DNA of 64,000 nt from Enterococcus sp. DIV2402 (GTDB lineage Bacteria > Bacillota > Bacilli > Lactobacillales > Enterococcaceae), in the NCBI RefSeq assembly GCF_017426705.2, contig NZ_CP147251.1, forward strand, positions 2,950,501-3,014,500, read 5' to 3'. The position numbers and the translations under genes were made by a program. This document shows, one piece after another, positions 9,183 to 17,006 of the stretch. Numbering within the stretch: position 1 is the stretch's first letter; the number at the start of each line of letters is the position of its first letter. The notes under the pieces were generated by a model. It worked only from the letters and a program-made list of their open reading frames with translations, searched no databases and was not told where the DNA came from.

Positions 9183-10137
9183 CTAGAATAGACTTGAATC
9201 GCCTAATTTGGCAGCAATTTTATTTACAACAATTAATAGTACAGCATTGATTGCTGAGTTAAACAAACCTACAGCTGCCGCATAACTATATTGAGCTTCT
9301 AACAAACCTTGTTCATATACAAACGTTGCAATAACATTTGAAGATTCCATATTTAATGGATTTTGCATCAATAGGATTTTTTCATATCCTAAGTTCATAA
9401 CAGAACCAACGTTCATAATTAATAAGAATAACCATTGTTGGACGAATAGTTGGTAAGTTAATGTGCCAAATACGTTGTAAACGAGAAGCTCCATCCACAA
9501 TTGCCGCTTCATGAAGTTGCGTATCAACACCTGCTAATGCAGCGAGATAGATTACCGAGCCCCAACCAGTTCCTTGCCAAACACCTGATAATACATACAC
9601 GGTTTTGAACCATTTTGGATCTTCCATAAAGGAAATTGGTTCAATCCCAAAAAAGTTTAACGCATGGTTGATTAAACCAGTAGATGGATTTAAGAAAGCT
9701 AAAATCATACCAACCATTACTACGACTGAAATAAAGTTCGGTGCGTATGTAACTGTTTGTGAAAATTTCTTCCATGGACCATCTTTAATTTCATTTAGAG
9801 CTAACGCTAAAATAATTGGTAGCGGGAATCCAACAACTAATGAATAGACGCTGATACCCAATGTATTTTTTAATAGGTCCCAGAAATAATAAGAATTAAA
9901 GAAACGTTCAAAATGTTTCATTCCTACCCATGGACTGCCCCAAACTCCTAATGTTGGTACGTAATCTTTAAATGCAATAATTACACCGTACATTGGAATA
10001 TAAGAGAAAATAAAAATAACTAAGAATGCTGGTAAAACAAATAAGTACAATTGACGACTAGCAAATAGCTTTTTCTTAACATCTTCTCTTTTTTTCTGCT
10101 TTGTAGTTAGCTGAGGTTTCTTTCCAGTTAACTCCAT
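9183..10137 (-). pseudogene. ABC importer permease, LplB type, with +1 frameshift
   Basis: The first frame (from ATG 10137) encodes an LplB-like permease through five membrane segments and the EAA loop (HEAAIVDGASRLQRIWHINLP), then ends out of frame at 9382 in NYERWFCYELRI. The missing C-terminus continues in another frame from about 9425 to 9183 (LLIMNVGSVMNLGYEKILL to KLGDSSLF). Removing one base near 9426 would join TMVI to LLIMNVG and give a normal 317-residue protein. The extra base is not in a homopolymer, which argues mildly for a real mutation rather than a typical read error. If real, the importer is dead unless another permease substitutes. Sequence is otherwise intact. Confidence 0.85.
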
Positions 10138-10168
10138 ATCTTTTTCCCCCTTTTTGAAAAACGTTGCC

Positions 10169-10182
10169 TGAAAGCACTTTCA
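10169..10182. promoter_or_regulatory. Candidate cre (CcpA) site
   Basis: TGAAAGCACTTTCA is a near-perfect palindrome that matches the catabolite-responsive element consensus except for the central CG (here CA). It lies directly downstream of the putative -10, where CcpA binding would block transcription of the ABC importer when preferred sugars are present. Confidence 0.6.
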
Positions 10183-10210
10183 GATTACATTGAATAGCAA
10201 TGGTACTCAA
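10182..10210 (-). promoter_or_regulatory. Putative promoter of the ABC importer operon
   Basis: On the minus strand TTGAGT (10210-10205) and TAATCT (10187-10182) are separated by 17 bases. The -35 part is inside the duplicated 45-base element, consistent with a weak promoter that needs an activator bound just upstream. Confidence 0.5.
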
Positions 10211-10238
10211 TATGTGGTTTTTGACCATAGTCGCAAAA
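10194..10238 (-). repeat. 45-base regulatory repeat, copy A
   Basis: The block matches 12035-12079 at 39 of 45 positions by eye. On the minus strand it runs from an upstream GGTCAAAAACCACAT into TTGAGTACCATTGCTAT. Each copy precedes a gene for this transporter family. The conserved part upstream of the -35 hexamer is the best candidate binding site for the membrane AraC regulator. Confidence 0.7.
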
Positions 10239-10495
10239 CATTGATATACCAACTCTTTTAAAATGATTTTCTCAATATAATGACACTCTTTTTTATTTTT
10301 CACATAGTCAAAGATTTCTCTGCTTTGGTTTTATGTCATCGCTTATTACGCTTCCTTTTAATTTCTATTGATCTTTATAAGCACTAATTGAAGTTGTCTA
10401 ACAGGTTAGCATGCGACTTAATTGTTTCCTAAAGCATTTTGTAGGCATCTGTAACAAGAAAATTATATAACAAGTAACGAACTAAAATGAGGCAA

Positions 10496-10550
10496 TAAAA
10501 ACGAGACTATGAATATAGCGAATCGTTAGAAAAAGTTATATCATAGTCTC
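10496..10550 (-). terminator. Terminator of the degraded binding-protein gene
   Basis: GAGACTATGA (10503-10512) and TCATAGTCTC (10541-10550) are perfect 10-base arms around a 28-base loop; on the minus strand they are followed by GTTTTTATT. The long loop lowers confidence. Confidence 0.6.
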
Positions 10551-10559
10551 CATTTTTAG

Positions 10560-11984
10560 TTATTTCTCTGCCCAACGATCATATGCTGTTTGATAGATAG
10601 ACACGTATTCTTCTACTCCCATACTTTCGATAGTTTTTACATATTTATCCCAGTTAGATAAAGGCTCGACTCCTGTAATAAATTTCGCTTCCATTTGTTC
10701 GACATACGTTTTCAAATCTGTTTCTGAATCACGTGTTTTGTCGTTTTCTTCTTTTGTTAGATATAATAATGGATACGTTACTTTCGCATAGGGTGTCATT
10801 TTTGCTTGGGTTTCTGAATCAAGGAACTTAATGAAATCACGATTAGGTTTATCATTAGAGTCGTTGAGAATCATCATATCTGGTGTTTCAGGATACCCCA
10901 CAATCAGTACAGTAATACCGTAGTTTGGTGTAATTTTAAAACGTTCACCTTCTGTATCTTCTTTATCAATGCCTTCTGTGTAGATACGAACTTGTTCTCC
11001 TTCATCATTTTCGGCATATTCCCACAAGGCATCTTCAGAACCTTTACTTAATAAAACTAATCCTTCTTTACTATAGAAGTAATCTACCCAACCTTCTGGA
11101 GATGGGCAATTTTTGGTAATACCAAATGTCTCACGTGCCATACGTGGACTACCTGGTACAACAGCTTCTGGTGAAATATCTGAAGTTAATGGTTGGAACA
11201 ATGGATCATCCATCGCATCTTTTTCAGATTTTCCAGTAGTGAAATACGAGAACCCATCTGGGAATAAGCCCACTTGATTATTTTGCCCTTTGGCTTGTTT
11301 TTATTCTTCTGCTTGACCATATACTTCAGGGTCAATTAGTTTTTCAGAATATAATTTATTCATAAATGTAACGTATTCTTTGTAGTTTTCAGTCATCGGT
11401 GTATAAACAACTTTGCCATTAATTTCTTCAATCCCTCGATCTGTAATCCCAAATGCACTCATCAACCATGGACGAGAATTATCCATTTTAACGTCTGTCA
11501 ATAGAATTTCATCTTTTTTCCCATTGCCGTTAGGATCTTCATCTAAGATTTTTTTCAGATTGGGCATATTCTCATCAATTAACTCTTCTAATGGTAGTAA
11601 AATTCCTTGTGAACCCTAATCCATTTCCATCGCTGGTGTTAATGAATTTTGATCGGTACCAAATAAAACATCAGATAAATCATTCCCCGCAAAGGCTAAA
11701 TTTAGCTTTGTACTAAAATCAGCTGTAGGTGATGTATTAAATGAAAATTCGATATTCGTTAATTTTTCCATTTTATGGAAAAACGGCATATCTTTCCATT
11801 CGGCAGCACCCCTGTTCAGTTCCATCACGGTCATTTGATTCTTTTCTTCTGTAACTAGAAATTCGCTAACTTCGCCTAATTTAACCTCACTTTTGGCAGT
11901 TTCGGCTTCATTATTTCCTCCGCAGGCTGTTAAAAATACACCACACGGAAGCAAAGCAACCAAGCTTTTTGTTCGATTTCTTTT
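10560..11984 (-). pseudogene. Degraded second copy of the LplA-type sugar-binding lipoprotein gene
   Basis: The frame aligns with the intact paralogue at 6567-8201 along its whole length. Damage includes loss of the ATG before KRNRTKSLVALL, an in-frame TAG at 11616 replacing the Tyr of EMDYGSQG, and a TAA near 11301 replacing the Gln of QADEQKKAKG. There is also an in-frame 198-base deletion between two DEDP codon blocks and loss of three codons in SPEAALRWVD. The lipobox survives as LTAC. Most differences in the last 50 codons are synonymous, so the copy was under selection until fairly recently. No full-length product can be made. Confidence 0.9.
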
Positions 11985-12034
11985 CCCTCTTTATTAGAAC
12001 TTCCTTTAAAAAAACACTTATAACGCTAACGTGG

Positions 12035-12079
12035 ATAGCAATGGTACTCAATGTGTAGTTTTTGACCTTTGGCGAAAAA
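12035..12079 (-). repeat. 45-base regulatory repeat, copy B
   Basis: This is the counterpart of 10194-10238, upstream of the degraded binding-protein gene. TTGAGT on the minus strand is again followed, 17 bases on, by a poor -10 (TAGCGT). Confidence 0.7.
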
Positions 12080-12098
12080 ACGTTGATTTATCAACGTT
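12079..12098. promoter_or_regulatory. Perfect inverted repeat, possible operator
   Basis: AACGTTGATTTATCAACGTT has 9-base arms and a 2-base centre, the size of a LacI-type operator. A decayed version follows copy A (CATTGATATACCAAC). The regulator is unknown. Confidence 0.5.
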
Positions 12099-12200
12099 TC
12101 TATCACTGTTTTTATGTAGATAAAACCTGCTCATGTCAGATGAGAAAACTCAAACGAATTCTGTTTAAACGTTCTTTTTTTCCTAAAGACAAATAGTTAG

Positions 12201-12232
12201 CTATGTAAAATTTGATTCTACTATGTAAAATT
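12201..12232 (+). promoter_or_regulatory. Phased direct repeats upstream of the GH20 promoter
   Basis: CTATGTAAAATT occurs at 12201-12212 and 12221-12232, a 20-base period close to two helical turns. AraC-family activators often bind such repeats next to a weak -35. They end about 10 bases before the -35 position of the downstream promoter. Confidence 0.5.
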
Positions 12233-12242
12233 GTCTCTTCCA

Positions 12243-12271
12243 TAGAAAATACTTTTTGTTTTAAGTATACT
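12243..12271 (+). promoter_or_regulatory. Putative promoter of the GH20/GH29 operon
   Basis: TATACT at 12266-12271 is a good -10. The hexamer 17 bases upstream (TAGAAA, 12243-12248) is a poor -35, consistent with activator dependence. Confidence 0.5.
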
Positions 12272-12300
12272 ATTAGAAGAAGTATGAAAGGAGCACTAAA

Positions 12301-14178
12301 ATGAAAGCGGTATATTTCACAGGCGATGTTTCTTCTGTAGAACGCGGATTATCTCTTCTACAAAATAAACTACACTTTCGTCTTGATCGTTCACAAACAC
12401 CCATTCAACTTATTCACCGAAAAGGACCTCTTACAGTAGAAAAAAAAGCAAACGACATCACTATCTCATTTGCAGAAGCAACCCACTGTTTTAGAGGCCT
12501 AAATTTATTATTTGCTCATTGGGAAAAAACAAATTTTTCATTTAAAGAATATCCTCAGTTTGAAGCAATTGGTCCCATGGTTGACGCATCGCGAAATGCA
12601 GTCCCAACAGTCAAAAAAATTAAAGAACTTTTAGCGACTTGTAGCGTACTTGGTTTAAATCAATTAATGCTTTACATGGAAGATACGTATGAAATTCTAG
12701 AGTATCCTTATTTCGGTTATTTCCGTGGACGCTATTCATCGGCGGAATTAAAAGAGATTGATGATTATGGAGATGCATTAGGAATTGAAGTCATTCCAGC
12801 TATTCAAGTGTTAGCCCACTTAAAAAATCCATTGAAATGGAATTTTACTCGTGAATTTCGTGATACAGAAGATATTTTACTTGTTGACGAACCAAAAACG
12901 TATCAATTTTTAACAAAAGCCATTCAAGCAGTTAGCCAACCTTTTCGAACCAATAAAATTCATATCGGAATGGATGAAGCGCATCAATTAGGCTTAGGAC
13001 AATTTTTACAAAAGCATGGCTTACAAAATCGCTTTGATTTAATGAATCGGCATTTAGCCAAAGTTTTAGAAATTACAAATTCATTAGGTCTAGAGGTTGA
13101 AATGTGGAGCGATATGTATTTCCGCTTAGGCTCGAAAACAGGGGATTATTATGATCCTGATTTTGATATTCCTAAAGAAGTAGTAGCAAGTATTCCTGAG
13201 GTTAAAATGGTCTATTGGGACTATTATCATCATCAAGAAGCAGAATATCTACAGTTATTAGCACATCATAAAGAATTAGAGAAACCGATTGTGTTTGCTG
13301 GAGGCATTTGGACTTGGAATGGGATTGCACCAAATTATAGCAAAACTATCGCCACGACACATGCGGCACTCTCAGCTTGTAAAAAGCAACAAATCTCCTC
13401 AATTTATGCAACACTTTGGGGTGACGATGGTGCCGAAACACCTTTGGACACTGCGTTATACGGCTTACAATTATTCGCAGAACACCAGTTTAATACAACT
13501 GTCACGGACGAATTGGTTGCTCTACGCTTTAATGAATTGCAACATGAATCAGCTGATAGCTTTCTCTTACTAGATTGCTTTGACCAAACACCTGGTGTTG
13601 CACCAGAAAATCCAGACGGTTCAGCAGTTAGTAAATTAATCTTGTACCAAGATCTCTTACTAGGTTTATATGATAAAACAATCGAAGTTTTTCCTCTAAC
13701 GGAACATTATCAAAAACTAGCTCAAGAATTAGCTCAATGTGAAACGTCAGATAATACGGTCGCTTTATTTGTCTATTATCAATTAGTTGCTGAAGTTTTA
13801 GCTAGCAAAACTTCTCTAGGAAAGCAACTACAAGAAGCTTATCTAACGCAAGACAAAACTTCTGGACAACAACTGCTCTTACAAGTTGAGCAACTACAAT
13901 TATTAATCGATAAATTGCGTAAACGACATCGTCAACTATGGTTTGCCAATAACAAACCTTTTGGCTGGGAAATATTGGACATTCGTTATGGAGGAATACT
14001 TTCACGTTTAGAAACAACTCATTGGCGACTCACACAATGGATTGAACAGGATGAACCGCTTGAAGAATTAGCAGAAACACGTTTACCATTTGACGGACCC
14101 TATCCTATGCCAGAAGGAATTATCGGTCGAAACTTATATCACGGCATCGTCAGCCCTAGCAAATTATCAGATGTTTAA
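12301..14178 (+). CDS. gcnA: Beta-N-acetylhexosaminidase, GH20 (GcnA type)
   Basis: At 625 residues it matches the size and layout of streptococcal GcnA-type GH20 enzymes: a short N-terminal domain, a catalytic barrel from about residue 90 and an all-helical C-terminal part. The barrel carries HIGMDEA (residues 221-227), whose Asp225-Glu226 pair is the catalytic dyad of substrate-assisted GH20 hydrolysis. VEMWSDMYFR and TLWGDDGAETP line the active site in relatives. There is no signal peptide, so it should release terminal GlcNAc (or GalNAc) from imported oligosaccharides in the cytoplasm. AAAGGAG precedes ATG 12301. It leads an operon with the anchored protein and the second fucosidase. Confidence 0.9.
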   Translation: MKAVYFTGDVSSVERGLSLLQNKLHFRLDRSQTPIQLIHRKGPLTVEKKANDITISFAEATHCFRGLNLLFAHWEKTNFSFKEYPQFEAIGPMVDASRNAVPTVKKIKELLATCSVLGLNQLMLYMEDTYEILEYPYFGYFRGRYSSAELKEIDDYGDALGIEVIPAIQVLAHLKNPLKWNFTREFRDTEDILLVDEPKTYQFLTKAIQAVSQPFRTNKIHIGMDEAHQLGLGQFLQKHGLQNRFDLMNRHLAKVLEITNSLGLEVEMWSDMYFRLGSKTGDYYDPDFDIPKEVVASIPEVKMVYWDYYHHQEAEYLQLLAHHKELEKPIVFAGGIWTWNGIAPNYSKTIATTHAALSACKKQQISSIYATLWGDDGAETPLDTALYGLQLFAEHQFNTTVTDELVALRFNELQHESADSFLLLDCFDQTPGVAPENPDGSAVSKLILYQDLLLGLYDKTIEVFPLTEHYQKLAQELAQCETSDNTVALFVYYQLVAEVLASKTSLGKQLQEAYLTQDKTSGQQLLLQVEQLQLLIDKLRKRHRQLWFANNKPFGWEILDIRYGGILSRLETTHWRLTQWIEQDEPLEELAETRLPFDGPYPMPEGIIGRNLYHGIVSPSKLSDV

Positions 14179-14189
14179 GGAGGGAATCG

Positions 14190-14669
14190 ATGAAAAACAA
14201 ATTATTTTTAGGCATGATTAGCCTTTTAGCAATCGTTATTGTATTTAGTGTATTGACTAACCGAACCAACGATACCGTGACAACCAACACAGACATTGAA
14301 ATTGAAGGAAAAATTTCGAATCAAGAGGATGCTCTTGCAGCCTTTGAAACGTTGGAAACCAATTTACAAGCTACCAATAACGAAGATGTGGACTTATATG
14401 TCACCACATTGGTTGCAAATGCAAGAGAAGATACAAAAAAAGAAATGCAAGCTTTTTTCGATGAATACGATTTAGAAAACACCTTACTTTCTTTTAAAGT
14501 GTTAAAACAAGAAGAAAACCGCATGTTAGTTGAAACCCAGCAAAAAACAGTGAATAAAGGAAAAAATGACTATCGCGATCATATTGCAGAAGCTCATCAT
14601 ACCTTTGTCAAAGAAAATGGCAGATGGGTGATTGAAGAAACCAATATGACCAATACACATTTTATTTAA
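14190..14669 (+). CDS. Small membrane-anchored protein of unknown function
   Basis: The 159 residues start with one hydrophobic segment (residues 5-23, LGMISLLAIVIVFSVL), which could be an anchor or uncleaved leader; no lipobox cysteine is present. The rest is a small alpha/beta domain with alternating acidic helices and strands ending in THFI. The pattern (helix, then LVETQQKTVNKG and HTFVKENGRWVIEE) is reminiscent of NTF2-like or DUF4440-type folds. That is a fold guess only. It lies 11 bases after the GH20 gene and 9 bases before the GH29 gene, so it is co-transcribed with them. An outside-facing ligand-binding role is possible. Confidence 0.65.
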   Translation: MKNKLFLGMISLLAIVIVFSVLTNRTNDTVTTNTDIEIEGKISNQEDALAAFETLETNLQATNNEDVDLYVTTLVANAREDTKKEMQAFFDEYDLENTLLSFKVLKQEENRMLVETQQKTVNKGKNDYRDHIAEAHHTFVKENGRWVIEETNMTNTHFI

Positions 14670-14678
14670 GGAGACGTA

Positions 14679-15977
14679 ATGAAAAAATATATTAATTGGC
14701 CAGAAAGCTATCCAGATACCACATGGTTTACCAATGCTCGTTTTGGGGCATTCATTCATTTTGGCTTATACACGCTTGGTGCCCGTCATGAATGGTTTAT
14801 GACAACTGAACAAGTTACCCCTGAAAACTATCGCAAATATTTTGAACATTTTGATCCTGATTTGTTTGATGCCAATCAATGGGCACAAGAAATTAAAGCT
14901 ACCGGTGCCGAATATGTCGTTTTTACAACAAAACACCATGAAGGCTTTGCTTTTTGGGATACCAAACAATCCGATTATAAAATTACCAACACGCCCTTTG
15001 GTAGAGATTTATTAGCCGAACTGTTACCAGCATTTCGCAAAGTAGGGTTAAAAATCGGATTATATCATTCATTAATTGACTGGTATCATCCAGAATTTCC
15101 AATTGATGGCTTACACCCTTGTCGTGACGAGGAAAACTATCGTGCAACTAACGACCAGCGTGATTTAAAGAAATACCAAGATTTCTTAGCTGCCCAAGTT
15201 ACTGAACTGTTAACTGAATATGGGAAAATTGACTATATGTGGTTTGATTTTTCTTATGCGCATCGAGATTGGGGCTGGTCTGTCGGTAAAGGTGCTGCAG
15301 ACTGGGATGCCTTACGTTTAGAAAAAATTTGTCGTACTTTGCAGCCAGAAATGTTGATTAATGACCGTTTTGCTTTAGGTCATGGGATTACCACTCCGGA
15401 GCAATACCAACCAGATAAACCATTATATAAAGATGGGTTACCTGTTTTGTGGGAGGCTTGCCAAACAATGAATGGTACTTGGGGCTACGATCGTGACAAT
15501 CAACAATGGAAATCTTCCGAACAAATTCTGCAAATGTTGATTGATACGGTAGCTAAAGGTGGAAATTTCTTAATGAATACTGGACCAAATGGCCGTGGAT
15601 TAATTGATAAACAATCCAAAGAACGCTTCTCTGATTTAAGTAAGTGGTTTTATCTACACAATCGTTCAATTAAAAATTGTGGTCCAAGTGAATTCGTGCC
15701 ACCTATTGACTGTCGCTACACTCAAAATGGCAATCGACTCTATTTGCATATTTTCTCTTGGCCATATTTCCACATTCATTTAAAAGATTTAGCAGGAAAA
15801 ATTCGTTATGCACAATTTTTAAATGATGGTTCTGAAGTTTTCTATCGTGGTTTCGATCCCGAAGAAGTTATCACAACGACGGAAACAATTATCGAACCCC
15901 ACGACATTGTCTTACAATTACCAACTAAACGACCAGATTCTTTGGTTCCAGTTATTGAAATCTTTTTAAATGATTAA
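14679..15977 (+). CDS. Alpha-L-fucosidase, GH29 (second copy)
   Basis: The 432-residue protein has the GH29 motifs ARFGAFIHFGLYT, FTTKHHEGFAFWD and WFDFSYA, the last carrying the probable nucleophile Asp190, and GGNFLMNTGPNG near residue 305. It is leaderless and so cytoplasmic. GGAGACGTA precedes ATG 14679. Its sequence differs widely from the GH29 at 383-1696, so the two probably split linkage preference (for example alpha-1,2 against alpha-1,3/4 or core alpha-1,6 fucose), which is inference. Association with a GcnA-type hexosaminidase suggests trimming of fucosylated N-acetyllactosamine antennae. Confidence 0.93.
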   Translation: MKKYINWPESYPDTTWFTNARFGAFIHFGLYTLGARHEWFMTTEQVTPENYRKYFEHFDPDLFDANQWAQEIKATGAEYVVFTTKHHEGFAFWDTKQSDYKITNTPFGRDLLAELLPAFRKVGLKIGLYHSLIDWYHPEFPIDGLHPCRDEENYRATNDQRDLKKYQDFLAAQVTELLTEYGKIDYMWFDFSYAHRDWGWSVGKGAADWDALRLEKICRTLQPEMLINDRFALGHGITTPEQYQPDKPLYKDGLPVLWEACQTMNGTWGYDRDNQQWKSSEQILQMLIDTVAKGGNFLMNTGPNGRGLIDKQSKERFSDLSKWFYLHNRSIKNCGPSEFVPPIDCRYTQNGNRLYLHIFSWPYFHIHLKDLAGKIRYAQFLNDGSEVFYRGFDPEEVITTTETIIEPHDIVLQLPTKRPDSLVPVIEIFLND

Positions 15978-15982
15978 AACAA

Positions 15983-16016
15983 AAGCACACAGAAAAATTT
16001 TTCTGAGTGCTTTTTC
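15983..16016. terminator. Terminator between GH29 and bioY
   Basis: AGCAC and AGAAAAA pair with TTTTTCT and GTGCT around a minimal loop, followed by TTTTT on the plus strand and preceded by an A run, so it can serve both converging genes. Confidence 0.75.
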
Positions 16017-16035
16017 TATGCGTGTATTCAATCGA

Positions 16036-16578
16036 TTATCGTTCTGTACGATTCATTATTTTTAACAATCGTTCGGCAATAATTATAACCAAAATTACTT
16101 TTAATGTATCCCCTGGAATGAAAACTAAATTTGAGACAATAGACGCTGATAACGACATACCAGTAACTATAGATAAACCGATAGACCCTAATAAATCCAC
16201 CAGTAATACTCCTGGAATAGCTACAATTAAAAACTTAATTCCCCAATTTTTCGTTTCCATAAACTTACTTCTACCTAATCCGATTAGAATAGCTGAAACA
16301 AACCAGCCGATTAAATACCCTACTGTAGGACCTAGAAAAACGGAAAACCCTCCAGAACCTCCTGTCAAAAATGGCATCCCCATAGCTACTAAAGTTAAGA
16401 ATAACGCAATGGCTAATCCGCCTTTTTTCGCACCTAAAACAATACCAGCTAACATCACACCTAAATTTTGCAAAACAATTGGGACTGGAATAAAGCCTAA
16501 TGGAATCGGTGGAATCATTCCTAATACTATAATAATGGCTATCATCATAGCAATCATAGAAATATCTTTTGTTTTCAT
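16036..16578 (-). CDS. bioY: Biotin transporter S component BioY
   Basis: The 180-residue protein is made almost entirely of six hydrophobic segments with the BioY landmarks PIPLGFIPVPIVLQNLGVMLAG, GLAIALFLTLVAMGMPFLTGGSGG and FLGPTVGYLIGW. It binds biotin in the membrane and works alone or with an ECF energising module. The promoter region carries a perfect BirA-type operator, which directly supports the biotin assignment. The start ATG 16578 follows AAAGGAG. The plus-strand reading frame covering the same bases is a shadow. Confidence 0.93.
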   Translation of the reverse strand: MKTKDISMIAMMIAIIIVLGMIPPIPLGFIPVPIVLQNLGVMLAGIVLGAKKGGLAIALFLTLVAMGMPFLTGGSGGFSVFLGPTVGYLIGWFVSAILIGLGRSKFMETKNWGIKFLIVAIPGVLLVDLLGSIGLSIVTGMSLSASIVSNLVFIPGDTLKVILVIIIAERLLKIMNRTER

Positions 16579-16595
16579 AAAAAACTCCTTTCTTT

Positions 16596-16627
16596 TTGTT
16601 AACCAATTATATTATAATGGTTAACAA
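16596..16627. promoter_or_regulatory. BirA (biotin repressor) operator shared by two divergent genes
   Basis: TTGTTAACC, 14 bases, then GGTTAACAA is a perfect match in sequence and spacing to the BirA box known from Firmicutes and proteobacteria. The inverted repeat extends outward through AAAGAAAG. A TATAAT (16613-16618) lies in the core. It controls bioY and, by position, also the CHY zinc-finger gene. Confidence 0.9.
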
Positions 16628-16645
16628 AAAGAAAGAGGTTTTTTT

Positions 16646-16951
16646 ATGATTATTTATGGAATAGACATTGATGGTAATGGTAGATGCCTCCATTACCATC
16701 AAGAACATGATATTGTAGGTTTAAAATGCAATAAATGTAAAAAATATTATGCTTGTTATCAATGTCATAACGCTTGCGAAGCACATACTTTTGAACCTAT
16801 TGCTGTTTCTGATGCTGCTCCGGTTATCTGCGGACATTGTCACACAACATTGACTTTCTTCCAATATAAAAAAGGGGCTTGTCCTTATTGTCAGGCTAAG
16901 TTTAATCCTAATTGTCAACTACATGAAACGATTTATTTCTCGAAAGACTGA
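16646..16951 (+). CDS. CHY-type zinc-finger protein
   Basis: The 101-residue protein contains ordered metal ligands: CLHYHQEHD, CNKCKKYYACYQCHNACEAH, CGHCHTT and CPYCQAKFNPNC, which together form a CHY zinc finger binding several zinc ions. Bacterial single-domain CHY proteins have no established function. GAAAGAGG lies seven bases before ATG 16646. It diverges from bioY across a 67-base gap filled by the BirA box, so it is probably repressed by biotin too. It ends just before a bidirectional terminator. Confidence 0.85.
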   Translation: MIIYGIDIDGNGRCLHYHQEHDIVGLKCNKCKKYYACYQCHNACEAHTFEPIAVSDAAPVICGHCHTTLTFFQYKKGACPYCQAKFNPNCQLHETIYFSKD

Positions 16952-16956
16952 TTGTA

Positions 16957-17006
16957 CAAAAAAAGAACGCAATCTCCTCTTCATGGAGTTTGCGCTCAAT
17001 TTTTTT
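16957..17006. terminator. Bidirectional terminator
   Basis: GAACGCAATCTCC (16965-16977) pairs with GGAGTTTGCGCTC (16985-16997); an A run precedes and a T run follows, so it serves the CHY gene and the converging GH38 gene. Confidence 0.88.

Larger units (their letters stand above)
10138..10559. other. Intergenic promoter region of the ABC operon
   Basis: This 422-base gap holds no credible gene. From right to left it has the terminator of the degraded binding-protein gene, an AT-rich stretch, a 45-base element also found at 12035, an apparent promoter and a cre-like site just before the permease gene. Confidence 0.7.
11985..12300. other. Divergent regulatory region between pseudogene and GH20 gene
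   Basis: The gap holds copy B of the 45-base element, a perfect 20-base inverted repeat, a pair of direct repeats and a promoter for the plus-strand GH20 gene. No gene is seen. Confidence 0.7.

Noticed and set aside
9400..9450. Programmed frameshift in the permease gene
   Set aside because: No slippery heptamer with downstream structure is evident, and this permease family is not known to use recoding.
10076..10303. 75-codon minus-strand frame before the permease gene
   Set aside because: It covers the promoter and cre-like site and overlaps the permease start; no family resemblance.
16007..16624. 205-codon plus-strand reading frame opposite bioY
   Set aside because: It is the antisense shadow of a clear BioY membrane protein, lacks a ribosome site and overlaps the BirA operator.
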